This document shows, one piece after another, positions 1 to 10,786 of a DNA stretch of 64,000 nt. The number at the start of each line of letters is the position of its first letter. Position 1 is the stretch's first letter. The notes under the pieces are model-generated. The model was not told the DNA's origin, did no database searches, and saw nothing but the letters and a program-made list of their open reading frames with translations. A program made the position numbers and the translations under genes. Where the stretch lies: contig NC_087067.1 in the NCBI RefSeq assembly GCF_963678635.1, forward strand, positions 16,065,639 to 16,129,638, given 5' to 3'. This stretch comes from Symsagittifera roscoffensis. Its lineage: Eukaryota > Xenacoelomorpha > Acoela > Convolutidae.

Positions 1-54
1 CGAAAATTTTTTTGAAAATCCCCCCTCAAGAGAAAATCCTAGATCCGCCCCTGT
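1..54 (-). repeat. fragment of an interspersed repeat
   Basis: The reverse complement of these bases closely resembles 4862-4925. Both read ggatc, one variable base, aggattttctc, then a run of G and an AT-rich tail. The two fragments lie in opposite orientation, so they are probably pieces of one dispersed repeat family. Nothing is coded here. Confidence 0.5.
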
Positions 55-265
55 CCTCATCTACATGATTAATGTAAATCAGATCTCATTCACGTGGCTA
101 CTTGAAAAATGTAAATTTCTAATCGTGCTTGTTTTATGTCATTATGAATTTGCATCTGTAATACATATTCCTTACATCATTCATGATGAAAAATTACTGA
201 AAAAGACCTGAACTTTTTTAATTTTTCTTTTTTACTATCCATGACAAGGTTTGTTTTTTGAACAG

Positions 266-368
266 GAAAAATATTTTGGTGAAGGAGCGTGAACTGAAGG
301 AAGCCCAGTGCCGCTACTCTCTATTCATGGCAGAAAAACGTAGACTACTCAGAGAGGGCTACTGGTGA
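266..368 (+). CDS. putative 3'-terminal exon of a host gene
   Basis: A T-rich tract ending in AACAG precedes base 266. From there the reading frame is open (one leftover base plus 33 codons) to a TGA at 366-368. The peptide is charged and helical: it starts KNILVKERELKEAQC and ends RRLLREGYW. The run KNILVKER recalls, from memory, the KEKNMLLTE stretch of mitochondrial ribosomal protein L47 (uL29m), but the match is too short to name the gene. No upstream exon was found in bases 1-265, so the rest of the gene would lie outside the window. A GT at 365-366 could also be a donor, making this an internal exon. Confidence 0.4.
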
Positions 369-1927
369 CACACATACAGAAACATCCGGACACTTGCTCT
401 TAGGACATTAAATAGCGTCATGGTACATTCCAGACATGGTACATCTTATGACTTCAGAAACCACGACAGTAGAAAAAAGCGCAAAAATTTCGACGTTACA
501 GAAGCCCAAAAGACACCATGGTGTTCAAGAAAAAGTCTTGATAATTGTTCACACTAAAGTTTAATGTTTCTTGGTTTGTCTTTTGATTTCATTTTAAGTT
601 CAGTTCATTTCCTTTGATAAAACGAGGGCAAACTCCACTATCAAACAGTAAAAGTGTAAAAGTCATGAAAAACGTGATCCACTTCTAGTTTCGAAAGTGA
701 AATTTGATTTTAAGATTTACCAGCGAAACAAAAAATTGAGCTATTGATCCTGTTTTCTCAAATTGGTATATTGTTATCAAAAATTTTGTCAGAATCATTA
801 ATAACTTCGAATCAAAAATAAGCAAAGAAAACAAAATTTGTAAAATTTGAATCTGAATTAATCATGAAAAACAGAAATTCGAAGTTCTGACTTCAGCACT
901 ATGAAACAAAGATGATTAGTACCTAGAGATTAATCGTTTTTGTAAATTTTAAAAATTGTAGTGGAGGGTTTGCTTGCGGTCAGGACTCTAGAAAAATGTT
1001 TTTGGAAAAGCTCTTAATGAAATTTCTTTCATTCACAAACTTTTGTCAATTGAGTCTTCTGCGGAGCTTTCAAAATTTTTTGTATTAGAAAAGTACAACT
1101 GAATGGGATATTTTAGATTGATCGCGGAAAACAAACAGCAAGGCAACCTAAACAAACCAGATACTCAAAATGAATATATAAACAAGGACAGCCGCTTGCC
1201 GTTTAAGTAGTACAGAATTTTCTTTTATTTTCTTCAAATTGGTGTCGTGTTTTGTGCGTGCTGAACTTTGAAAACCAAACAAAAGCTTAGAAAATTAGTA
1301 ATTTTTCGGCACAATTGAATTGATATTTGTCAAAAAGTGAATGACATGCAAAAAAATATGAAATATTTTTCTAACTTTTTGCACATTAATTTATTTTTTT
1401 TGCCCAGGTGAGAGAAATTACCAAATTATTTTTAGTGCAATCAACTTTGTTTAGCCTAGAAACTTAATCTACATTTAAAATTTCATGTAACGAGCATTAT
1501 TCAATCGATTTACGCGTTCAACATTGAACAAAAGCTCAAAAATTTATTTGACTCTCGGAAAAACTCTTGAATAGTTTATATTGTTTAAATCACGACTCAA
1601 AGGACTTTAAATTGATTCCTCTCTCGAATTATAGGATGATTGTTTGTGGTTCTTGATTTTTTAAGAAGTTACGCCTGAATACAAAGTTTCTCCCCAATTT
1701 CATTGGTCGGAACAAAAGTCTTATTTCAGATTTGGGGCAAACCAAAATTCAATTGATGAGGATTGCAAATTCAAATAGCTATAACATTGTCATTAGGAAA
1801 TTTAGCAACAACCCATGAAGCTAATCTAAAAACCGACATTCGAGGCGACAAAGAAAACAAAAATGGCTACGGGGTTTTTTCAGTTACTCCTGAAAACCAA
1901 TCAGGAAATAAAATCAAGACCTCAGCT
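369..1927. other. AT-rich non-coding DNA
   Basis: No open frame longer than about 60 codons, no RNA gene and no clear repeat was seen. A TATA-like string lies near 1174-1184, but no transcript starting there could be proposed. Confidence 0.5.
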
Positions 1928-1935
1928 GATTAAAT
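1928..1935. repeat. left target-site duplication of the Mutator-like element
   Basis: GATTAAAT lies immediately left of the element and recurs exactly at 3435-3442 immediately right of it. An 8-bp duplication suits Mutator-like transposons, which make 8-10 bp duplications. Confidence 0.85.
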
Positions 1936-2037
1936 GGTTACATGTCATTTTGCCCCAAGTCAACTTGTCCCAGCCCAAATTGTCCGATTTCAACTTGCCC
2001 CAGATGACAACTTGTCCAATGCCATCTTGTCCCATTT
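1936..2037 (+). repeat. left terminal inverted repeat of the MULE
   Basis: This end matches the reverse complement of 3339-3434 with scattered mismatches. It contains four to five copies of a roughly 20-bp word around aacttgtcccag/aacttgcccc. Confidence 0.8.
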
Positions 2038-2826
2038 AATAAAAAATGACACTTGCCCCAGATTCTTTGATAACCTCGTAGAACATAATGTCGGCATAAA
2101 TATGAAAGAATTTTTTGTCGAACAATTAAGGTTGAAACAAAATGCGGAATCATTTAAAAATGCGCTGAATCAAAATTAATTCAAAGCATGCATGAAAAAA
2201 ATGAAAGCGGCAAAATGTCCATGCAATTTCATGTCGAGTTAAATATTTCAAAAGATAGATTGCTGATTTTGTAAGTTTCTATAGCATAGTTAATAGTGCA
2301 CAACACTCTTAATAAAGAAGTCAAGAGTTCAAAATTTGAAGAAGTCAAAAAATTTTAGTATGAAATCGATGAAATGGAAAACCGCAGGTACTGCCTCGCC
2401 CCTTAAACACCCCTATACTAGGTAACCCAGAATAGGGGGTAGGGTGAGGTAAAAAGCAAAATTATTGCAGTATTGGCCTCTATCATCTCTCAAAATTTGG
2501 ATCCTGAACGATGGCTATAAGTTAAAAAAATGCTGATTTTTTAAAAATCAATTAAAAAATGCAACAAAATGCCGACAATTATGTGGAAATTATGCCGACA
2601 ATTTCAAAATTACGAAAGAATTAAATGAGCTAGCGCATATAAATAGTCAACAACACGGTCTTTGTTGAAATTACTAGAAATGTTTTGGATTTTTTCATGA
2701 ATGTCCCGATATTTCTTCCGCCCTTAATTCTGTGTTCCCCCCATAGCCTTCAAAATGTTGAATTTCTGATTTGTTGAGTCCATTTGAATCTTATTCAAGA
2801 AAGTGTAGAGGCTTGGGATAATGCTG

Positions 2827-3045
2827 TCACTCCAAGATGCCAACGACTTCAACGGCGTGCTCATTTTTTGTTGAGACGAGTTCATCTCCTTCTGTGACGG
2901 CGAGCATGCGGCATTTGTGTGAACTGTATCTTGCGCATCTCCAGTGTTTAGTAGTTTTTGTCGTCTGCTTTTTTGTGAAATCGTGTCCGTCAATAATTAG
3001 CGTTCGTTTGTTTCGTTGAGATATTCTCCACGTAAGTTGATTCAT
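2827..3045 (-). pseudogene. FLYWCH zinc-finger fragment of a MULE transposase
   Basis: This 72-codon frame starts at an ATG (3045). It has the FLYWCH layout: LIIDGHDF at residues 16-23, then HWRC at 34-37, a second Cys at 45 and His at 63, which would be three of the four zinc ligands. FLYWCH fingers bind DNA and occur at the N-terminus of many Mutator-like transposases and in host proteins derived from them. The frame stops shortly after the finger. No catalytic DDE domain follows in any frame, so the gene is truncated. Its position inside the inverted repeats ties it to the element. Confidence 0.7.
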
Positions 3046-3338
3046 AGTATTTATGTTGAAGTATTTATGTTGAAGTATTAATGTCGATGTTTAAGAACGA
3101 AATGGTAAACAATGAATCAAAATGAAAGAATAGCCGTGTTTCATTTTGTTTCAGAGGCGCTAGTGTGGATTATTGTCAAAATTAGGCGTGTAATTACCAG
3201 AAATTATGGTTTTTTAGGCTCAGCTTCGAATATTTTCGATTAGAGTCTTTTGTTATCTCGAAACGAGTCCAGTGTACATTAGCACTTTCTGGTCCTGAAT
3301 TCGAACATCAATGAATCAAGTAAAAGTGTCAAGTATGG

Positions 3339-3434
3339 GATAAAACGGCATAGGACAAAATGTCATGTGGGGCAAGTTGGCATAGGACAAGTTGGCATAG
3401 GGCCAATTGACTTGGGGCAAATAGTCCTGACACC
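3339..3434 (-). repeat. right terminal inverted repeat of the MULE
   Basis: In reverse complement it reads GGTGTCAGGAC, then TTTGCCCCAAGTCAA, then repeated tgccaacttgtcc words. It pairs with 1936-2037 and is followed directly by the second GATTAAAT. Confidence 0.8.
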
Positions 3435-3442
3435 GATTAAAT

Positions 3443-3799
3443 ATTTTGAGAGCTTGGTATCATAAGCTTGTATCTGCTTGCCTCCAAAAATCAGTGCCGA
3501 AAGTACAAAAAATTATTACGATGTTGTTTTGCACAAATTGGTTTGGAGTTTTTGACTGTACAATTAACCGGCCATCAACGTTTCATAAGGGAAAAAATGA
3601 TGCATCCTTCAAACTCTTCTAATTGCGAAACGTATTAATTGATAAGTGGATGCAGCTTCAATGCAGAATACCATCAACTTGCATTGAACCATTGTATAAG
3701 AAACACTCTTCGAATCAATAATTATTTTAGATTAAAATGAAATATTTTTGGTCTCCGAAACTTAAAAAAAATCACTGTTTTTTTCTGGATTTTTCTCAG
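3443..3799. other. non-coding gap between MULE and candidate exon
   Basis: No coding frame or repeat was recognised. The last 25 bases form a pyrimidine-rich tract leading to the acceptor CTCAG at 3795-3799. Confidence 0.4.
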
Positions 3800-4310
3800 T
3801 GGTTGACTTTTTCAACAAACTTTTTGTCAGAGTTATCAACTCACAGATTAAATTGAACAAAGCACTTGGACAAACACTTGGCACTTACATGTTACTGGCA
3901 GAGAAGGGACTCGTTTTTCTTTTCATGACCCGAATGAATAGTAGTTGCATATCTTCGCCTACGCTAAACAAAACCAAAAAACAGCTTCTCAAAAATCTAA
4001 TTTCCAATATATGTACTCATATAAAATGAAAAATCAGACCAATATCATTTCGTCCAGATTGAAACCAAAACTATATCGATTGCTTTGTCCAAAACATAAC
4101 TAATAATCACTCCGTTTTTTGTGTCAGCAAATCAAACAGCTGGACAATCAAAGCACAAAAATAATGTTAGAAACCTTAAATTGTAATTCAATTGTTGTAG
4201 AAATCATTTGCTTAGCAAAAAACTGCTCATATCAGCTCAAAGAAAAAACAAACATCAAACGCTTCTTCAAATCCGACAACAGCGAAATACCTGTGAAAAC
4301 CAACAACTGA
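3800..4310 (+). CDS. two candidate exons of an unrecognised host gene
   Basis: Exon 1 is proposed at 3800-3912, after the acceptor TTTTTCTCAG. It gives 37 codons from VDFFNKLF to LLAEKGL. Exon 2 is proposed at 4128-4310, after TTTTTTGTGTCAG, and is open for 60 codons to a TGA at 4308-4310. A donor at 3913 (GTTTTT, weak) would join them in phase 0. The second piece has three Cys (in LNCNS, IICLAKNCS) and a basic C-terminus. No family was recognised. Both acceptors are good, but the donor is poor and codon use alone cannot prove expression. The two pieces could also belong to different genes. Confidence 0.35.
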
Positions 4311-4601
4311 TTTTCCAAAAGCCTCAAAATATTCTTAATATAACAATTAGTTTCATTCCGCGTGAAACTGGTTTCTGACAATAACCCTTTTCAAAACTGC
4401 CTGTCTAAGCTTTCCATGTTGCTTGAGCATTCCATTAAAAACGAAGTATCTCATTCATCGACATGGTTGAAAATATATTTTTTTGGTTAGAAGTTCCTTC
4501 TAACTGCTATCAGAACTTCACCTGGATTGATTTGTGTGAATAACCTCGACATCTATTTAGATGAATCTAAGCATTTTAACTAGTTTTTTTTTCCATTCCA
4601 G
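4311..4601. other. spacer between candidate exons
   Basis: Nothing was recognised except the pyrimidine tract at 4586-4600 that precedes the acceptor at 4601. Confidence 0.35.
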
Positions 4602-5077
4602 CGTTTTTTAGGACGATCAACGTCGTGGATACTTACAGGAAAGAAAAAATCGAACGCTGCTATTTATTTGAATCGAAACGAACAAAGTCGAAAAAAATCA
4701 AACAAGCATTTAGACCTTCTGGAGAAATTAGTAAAAGTTTCTATGGACCTTGTCAGGATGGTTTTTATGGAAGGAAGATAATTTTTCTAGGCAGAAAATC
4801 AATTGCTTACTCAGAAAAAAAATATAGAAAGAAAAACACAGTTAAGCTTCAATATGATAAAACCAGGAGTGGATCGAGGATTTTCTCAAAGGGGGGGGGA
4901 TTGTCAAAATTTGGAAAATTTTTGAAAAAACAGGTCAAAAAAGCCGTTTTTGGGCACTTTTTGGACAAGTTTGACAAAAAATCGCGTTTATTTGGCGCGC
5001 GCTCCCTCTCAAAGTTAGTATATATTGGCGCCCTTAGAAAAGTTGTGGGGTCGGTCGGCAAAAAATTGATTTCTTAA
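4602..5077 (+). CDS. candidate Lys-rich exon running into repeat DNA
   Basis: After a long T tract and TTCCAG (4596-4601) a frame stays open for 158 codons. Its first ~85 residues are very basic (CYLFESKRTKSKK, FLGRKSIAYSEKK) with little low-complexity DNA under them. From about 4861 the frame runs into the dispersed repeat that also occurs at 1-54, and from 5031 into the start of the large tandem duplication. The true gene end, if there is one, has probably been lost or lies near 4860. No family could be named with confidence. Confidence 0.3.
4861..4930 (+). repeat. dispersed repeat fragment with G run
   Basis: Same family as 1-54 but in the opposite orientation: ggatcgaggattttctc, eight to nine G, then an AT-rich tail. 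Confidence 0.5.
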
Positions 5078-5139
5078 AAAGTACCAATGGGGGGCCCTTT
5101 GGGTTTTATCATAAAACTATTCATAATTAATTGAAAAAG

Positions 5140-5276
5140 CATTGAGTTCGAAAATTGATATGAAAACTGATAGTTTTGACCAATGCTACCTCCCATATTC
5201 TTGTTAAAAGAGTTAAAAAGCTAGCGTTTTTTTTTAAATTTCAAGATCTTTGAAATCATTTTTTTCGAAAAGACTA
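5140..5276 (+). repeat. left 137-bp flanking repeat of the R-element
   Basis: From cattgagttcg to gaaaagacta this segment recurs at 14523-14658 on the other side of the R-element, with about 5% mismatch. Copy B of the tandem duplication (from about 23334) has it once. It is far longer than the 4-6 bp target duplications made by LTR-element integrases. Confidence 0.85.
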
Positions 5277-7751
5277 TAGAGAAAGAAAGCCCACCCAGGA
5301 GCGCCAATGTAGATTCTTTTCCGGGGAGTCGTCTCCTCTAAGCAGGTTTTCACTCTTACTCAACTGCCGCAGAGTTTCTCCCCTTTATACCGTGTAATGG
5401 CGGGGGACACTAAGACACGATATGATCCACAATCCCGAAAGGGTTATGTTGGTGGTCAGACTAAATCGGCCGATCAAAGGATTACGCAACTTCCCCCTTA
5501 ATTTAGGCTCTTTTCGGCTCTCCTCTTGCGCTTCTAGCTAGTTCAGCAAATCGTGGGCACATTGAGTAAATTCTCAATCGCAAAGGAAATAAAACAATTT
5601 ACAGTGCCCTTAATGAGCTAACTACTATTTAGCAACTTCTATATTGAAGCCCCCATCCCGTTCCGTTCGATCACTCGTCAATTTCGGTTGACTCGATTCA
5701 AAACTCGCCTACTCTAGCAGAGCAGCGACACAACTAGTTCAACCCGGTACTAAACTCGGGTTCCAGCGCAACTTGCTTGCACAACTGTCTCAACCCGGTA
5801 CTAAACTCGGGTTCCAGCGCACCTCGCTCACTAGCAATAATTGTTCTCTTCTCTGATTGAGAACCAATTACCCTTAGTAGTAGCTAACATTGTTCTCTAA
5901 GTAACTGAGAACCCACTACTCTCTCTAGTAGTTATCACTGTTCTCTAAGTAACTGAGAACCCACTACTCTCTCTAGTAGTTATCACTGTTCTGCAGTTCG
6001 GTGGTTGTACCTTAATCGCGTATCGTTATCTTTATTTTCTTTCGGTTCGGTCAGAGGCGTACCGGTCCCTATCCCTACTAACATTCACTTAACTAGCTGC
6101 CAATCAGGACTTATCAGCTGAATCAACCATTAGGTCAGCTTTAATTAATTATCGGGGTGGCACTTAGTTAATCAGGACATACTTAGTTAATCAGGACATA
6201 TTTTTTAGTTGGGTTCAACTACAAAATCAGCTCCCAATCGTATTTGACAAATGACACCTTGCATGACTTTATTTCAGTTCTTCCTAGCTTTTTCCCTTTG
6301 CTATGATTTGGGTAGTTCTCACACAACCGGGAATTTAACTTCCGTGATACTTGAAAAGTTCCCATTTTTGGTCATTTTTAATTTTATTCCCCTAAGTCCA
6401 AGGGCTGGGTAATTCCCTTCCCGGTGTCCGTTTTGATCCAAAAAAAACACCACAAGAAATTAATTATTATGCTAAGGCATTTCATAAAATCTTCATTCCA
6501 AAATTTCCATTTCCCCCCATAGATGATCCCAATTTTTGTCCCGGGGCTGTATTTTTACTTGTTCGTCGTTCTTATCGAAAGTCCAAGTGGAGTGGATTAA
6601 GCTGACCCCAATGTTTGCTAATTACAGAAAATAACTTTCGCTCGCGTACAAGGGTCAAAACTTAGAAGTCTCAATTTAGGGGCCTCCCCTTACCTCCCCA
6701 GGTGGGTAGGTACCCCTTACGGGTCCTTACAATGCTAATTTATTACTTTTCAGGGGGTTCCGGGGTCTTGGGGTCAAAAGTGCCAAATGACCTCTTAGGG
6801 GTCATCCGAGGTCAAATGACGTCAAACGCGTCCAAACGCCTTATTTTCGATGGGAGATCATTCCCGTTAAGTTTCCTTCATATCGGACCATCCCTTCCCT
6901 CATTTTCGAAAAATTTGGGTCAATTAACACTTTTCCCTAAATTTGCATTTTCACCCCACAGGAAGTTCCGGAGAGGATTGGGTCACTGAGGGTCCCCCTA
7001 CTGGGTTGCCCCCCCTTCACATTGATGCATTAAAATCACAATTCAATTATCACAATCAGGTGTAAATAGCCTAATTCAATTTTCAAATGCTAATAGCTTC
7101 CGACGTAGCCAGCGGATTGGGTCCAAACAATTTTACATTATAGGTCTTCCCCCAACCTACCATCCCCCCAAGTTTCAGCCTCCTAGCCTTATCAGGGGCG
7201 AGAAAAAACAAAAAGTGGGGTTTGTTAACATAGGGCGTAAAACCCGAAGTAATAACCGGATGCGTTCAAAATCCCGGTGGTGAACTTTCCTCGCCTAAGG
7301 CTACAACATATTGCAATATGAAGTCGTTCTGACCATTAGTTACCAGTTTACAAAAACTGCCAATTGCATTTTTGGAAATCATTATCACTCGCCCCCCAGG
7401 GGTCCCAGGGGTTTGGAAATTTGCATACCCGGCTAAAATCATCTCTATTAGTCACCCACCAATTTTCATAAGGATCGGACCAGTGGTTCCCAATCCGGGG
7501 GGGGGGGGGTTTCAGATTTTGCGCGCTTTTCCAATTCTTCGCCCTAGAGGTCAAATTAAGGTGCAAAGTCCGATTACGATTGTTTGCTCTCAAACTAAGC
7601 TTACCTATCACTGAATTTCACTGCTACCAGATCATACAGTCGGTCTACGTTAAAATCAAATTTCGAAATTTTCAACCATGTTCATCATGAATTACCAATC
7701 CTACGCTCAGGTTACTATAGCATGTAATACAGTAGAATCACCAATTCTACA
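5277..7751 (-). repeat. R-element left terminal repeat (3' LTR in its own orientation)
   Basis: Matches 12208-14522 along its length. The clear match starts at cacccaggagcgcc (5292) and a weaker one about 15 bases earlier; it ends at ccaattctaca (7751). It holds two ~51-bp tandem units with AACCCG/CGGGTT hairpins, three ~49-bp units with GTTCTC/GAGAAC hairpins, and C- and G-rich tracts including a long G run near 7498. Small open frames here (such as 6702-6989 and 7372-7614) are not supported as genes. Confidence 0.8.
5731..5998. repeat. chain of short hairpins inside the R-element terminal repeat
   Basis: Two tandem ~51-bp units each carry AACCCG-loop-CGGGTT (5741-5762 and 5792-5813). Then come three ~49-bp units, each with GTTCTC-loop-GAGAAC followed by CTAC/GTAG or ACTAC-loop-GTAGT. 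The same chain lies at about 12668-12925 in the other terminal repeat. Stem-forming arms are conserved between the copies. Confidence 0.75.
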
Positions 7752-8350
7752 GTCTTCCCTTGTAGTCTATTATTCTCCCGAATAATGCTAAAAACAATGA
7801 TTAAGTCACCGTTTTTCTATTAAGACAATCAAGCAATCTAACACCTCAACCTCAACTCTTTGTCTAATGTCTAATCCCTCTTTTTACACCAATTTTTTCT
7901 TTTTTTGCTAACTAAAATTTCGCTTTTTTTTGCTATACTATACCGCTTTGCAATACTCTCTAATTGTAGTTCCGTATAGATCCGGTACATGCACCATTGT
8001 ATACGTGTTGCGACGCAGCGAACCGCGGTCTTCAGTTTCCTTAGACTCTTACATAATGAATTTATCTAGGTTAGCACCAAGGGTTGCTACCTTGAGTGAA
8101 GCAACTGAGAGTCTAAGAAAGATTTTAAACGCGTTGTGAAATACCTCCACCATTCTATCGAAACATTAAATTATACTACCAAGATTTTCATTGACTTTCT
8201 ATCCGTCTTACTGGTGGAGATGTTTCTAAAGCAATTATAAATATGGCAAATGAGATTAGAATGTGAGAGAGGGAGAAAAATTTTCATTTTTACTCACTGA
8301 ATTGAACTGAACCCCGTACTAATTCACCGACTTCTTGTTTCAAGTCTCTT
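7752..8350. other. R-element 3' untranslated interior
   Basis: Between the last frame and the left terminal repeat. A 69-codon plus-strand frame (7930-8139) is not supported by any feature. The stretch is T-rich and holds no recognised motif. Confidence 0.4.
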
Positions 8351-8746
8351 TCATCGCTCCTCCTGTCGTTTCCATCTGTCTACGAGGTGCCGGTAGTCCT
8401 GCTGCGGCACATTCCAGTTATCCGACTCTCCCATAGCATCTGGAGGACGCCAACACTGCTTCGGGACCTCGCCCTCTGATGCGGCCCAGCTCCGGTCAAC
8501 TTCATCTTCGCCGAACAAAGACAGCTTTTTCCATCGATCGATCAAACTGTGGAAGTAGGTGGACTCTACATCTCTAGGCCCCAATTCCCTTCTACTGCCA
8601 AGCCACTCTCGGTCATCGTTTGTTCGGAATCGCTTGGATGACCTGAAGGAACCTTCTGATCTGTTACCCGCAAGCAGATTTTGACGTTCGTCCCATACTT
8701 TCGTAGATTTCTGTGTTCGCACGTCGTTTCCGTCATGTCTTGGCAC
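8351..8746 (-). pseudogene. R-element frame 6: charged 3' frame with a DRWK repeat
   Basis: A 131-codon frame at the 3' end of the interior, rich in Arg, Asp and Trp. It holds an internal repeat: YFHSLIDRWKKLSLFGEDE near the middle and YRHLVDRWKRQEE at the C-terminus. No known family was recognised. A gag-like or nucleic-acid-binding role is only a guess from charge and place. Confidence 0.4.
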
Positions 8747-8813
8747 ATTTCAGCCCAAGTAGTTTTTGTTTCGTCCATGTTGTTGTCATCTGGCCTTTGC
8801 ACGGTTGCAATCA

Positions 8814-9890
8814 TCATCTGTCCTCCCGCAGAGGCATTGCCCCACTTCTCAGAAAACCATCTGCAGTCTCGTCCTCGTCAAAACTCAACTCATCATCGTC
8901 AGTCCCGTCCAAAGAGCCTTTCGTTTTTTCATCGTTCCCGCCCGGAGCAATTGTTACTTCTCTTCTCCCCCGTCCAACCATCGCGAGTACGCTTCGCGTG
9001 CCGTTTGTGTGTGACAGCAAGAATGTAATTGGGCGACTCAAAATTGGAAAGAAACGGGGAAATAATCCAAATCCACGCGTTGACTCCCCCACTTCAATCA
9101 TTTTCCCACTCGTAACCTCGCCTATTACCACAACATTCTCTTCACTATGCTCATCGACCGATTTCTCATTTTGTCCCATCTCCGTCGGGCAGACGCCTTC
9201 CATTGAGTTGTTGTCGGGTTCGCAATTCCCCAGATCAACTTCTCTCAAAGAGCCATGACTCATTCCCTTACACTCGTTTTCCTGGCCGCTATTTTCGGAA
9301 ACTTCGATGTCGACTCGCTCGGTGACGTCGTCAACCATCGCCGATTCGCCAATTCTTATCTCAGTCATTTCTGAGCCAGATCCCGCATCCTCGTGATAAA
9401 CCAGCACCGTGTCATAGGAGTCTATAGTCGCAGCTGCATTGGTGCATACTCTGCTTGAATCCATTCCACTTCGGACCCGAAATCTCGGTCTCCCAGGACA
9501 TCTGAATCTAACCTGAATTGGACTAATGCGCTTCGTTCCAGTTTTCAGAACTTTGTTCCTCATGTGGAAAACGAAATCTTTGTTCTGTTCATACCAAACG
9601 AGTCCAAGTGTTAGATCAACATCCAGTCCATCGACCACTAAGACTTCGGTCCTTCTGTTAAACTGTCCCAGCTGCAGCACGATCGATGCTCTGCCAACTA
9701 CTTCCAAACTGACTCCTGTTTTTGTCTCGAGAACTTCCTCGGCCCGTCTGTTGTTGACGTAGCCATTCGTGAATGCTCTGATGGGCATCCAATACCTGTC
9801 ATCCGTCTCCACGGGAGTTGATTCACTCACTTCCTTCCTCGCATTCTTGGGGGCCACAAGTCGTGACTCCTTCACTTGGCGTCCTACCAT
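8814..9890 (-). pseudogene. R-element frame 5: retropepsin-like domain plus long acidic tail
   Basis: A 358-codon frame. Near residues 35-120 it has WMPIRAFTNGYVNNRR, ASIVLQLGQFNRRTEV and VVDGLDVDLTLGLVWYE, closely matching the C-terminal half of Ty3/gypsy retropepsins (VVDGL, then hydrophobic-LG-hydrophobic-WYE). The following ~230 residues are acidic and Ser/Thr-rich, with no domain recognised. Confidence 0.55.
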
Positions 9891-9977
9891 CGGCTTGTCA
9901 TCTCCATCTTTCCGATCTCCTAACTATGTCTGAGACTCCTCTTCGAGTTCAATTTTCTGTGGCCTTGGGCACGACTC

Positions 9978-10778
9978 TCATTCGAATGAAACCGCCGAAC
10001 TTGGTTCGAAACTCGTAAAAATTTTCTTTGACTGCTCATCATAGAAACTTCCTAAACATTCATTCATCCATCGAGTACTCAGAACCATGTCCGTGTCCAT
10101 CTCGTGGTTCTCCAAGAATACTGCTGGGAATGTCCTCTTTAGTCTCCCCAACTTGATTTGGACCGAAATTAATCCCAACACTACGACATCTCGGATATTT
10201 CCGTCACATCTCCCAATCAATCTTCCGTTGAACTGCAGTATAGCTGGCCGTGGCTGCAACTTCTGGTAAGCAACCAGTCGCATCAATATGCCCGCAATCT
10301 CGTCGTCAAGTTCGGTATCCATATACACACCATTGGCGAACGCATTCACAAACCTCCTGCGAGTTTCAACGGATCTGGTGCTCCGCCCTGCATTCGATTC
10401 GACTTCCGTTGCGACCTCAATTTTATCCTCGCTAGTTACAGAACCGGAACATTGGGTCTCAGCGCGTGCAGTAAGCTCTGCTTCAACGCTACGTAGTCTT
10501 GATATGATGCCGTCTTTGCCAACAGGTTCTGCCAATACACCCAGCCCTTCATGGATCGGCTCGGCTAGCTTGGTTTTGTCTTTTCCTTTGCTCGTTGCTC
10601 TTGGGACCTCGGGGTTTCTGCACCCTTCAAGTACAACTTCGAAGTGATGTGGGATCATGTCTTCGTAATCTTCGGTGATCACCTGAACCGTTTCTTCCCT
10701 TGCAGTCCGTAACACCCCTCTGGGACGCTCGAAGAGCATCCCGTGTCGTGCTTCCAATTGTTTGAGGCTCAGAACCAC
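9978..10778 (-). pseudogene. R-element frame 4: linker plus retropepsin-like domain
   Basis: A 266-codon frame. The first ~140 residues are a charged linker. Residues ~145-250 hold NAFANGVYMDTELDD, LQFNGRLIGRCDGNI, DVVVLGLISVQIKLG and FLENHEMDTDMVLSTRWM, the same order of elements as in frame 3 followed by the closing core seen in frame 5. This is the most complete of the domain copies. Confidence 0.55.
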
Positions 10779-10786
10779 GTCGACTT

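Larger units (their letters stand above)
1936..3434 (-). mobile_element. Mutator-like (MULE) DNA transposon, 1,499 bp, degraded
   Basis: The element is bounded by GATTAAAT on both sides and by inverted ends of about 95-100 bp (1936-2037 and 3339-3434). Both ends start with GGT and share TTGCCCCAAGTCAA close to the tip. The inverted ends are themselves made of a repeated word close to CAACTTGTCCCA, giving them a satellite-like texture. The interior has a minus-strand frame with a FLYWCH-type zinc finger (2827-3045), a domain often found at the front of MULE transposases. The catalytic transposase domain is not recognisable and the element is far shorter than autonomous MULEs, so it is a non-autonomous or internally deleted copy. 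It sits in otherwise unremarkable host DNA. Confidence 0.85.

Noticed and set aside
4128-4860. Likeness of the exons at 4128-4310 and 4602-4860 to a fibroblast growth factor core
   Set aside because: Spacing of a few residues (a DTY run, CYLFESK, IVVEII) recalls the FGF trefoil, but the exon phases do not join in that frame and no signature is fully met.
7372-7614. 80-codon frame in the R-element terminal repeat
   Set aside because: It overlaps an opposite-strand frame of similar length, spans a long G run and is not kept in the second terminal repeat.
8681-9258. Plus-strand frames of 115 and 181 codons
   Set aside because: They are shadows of the minus-strand acidic frame 8814-9890. Their Ser/Pro/Arg content reflects the opposite strand.
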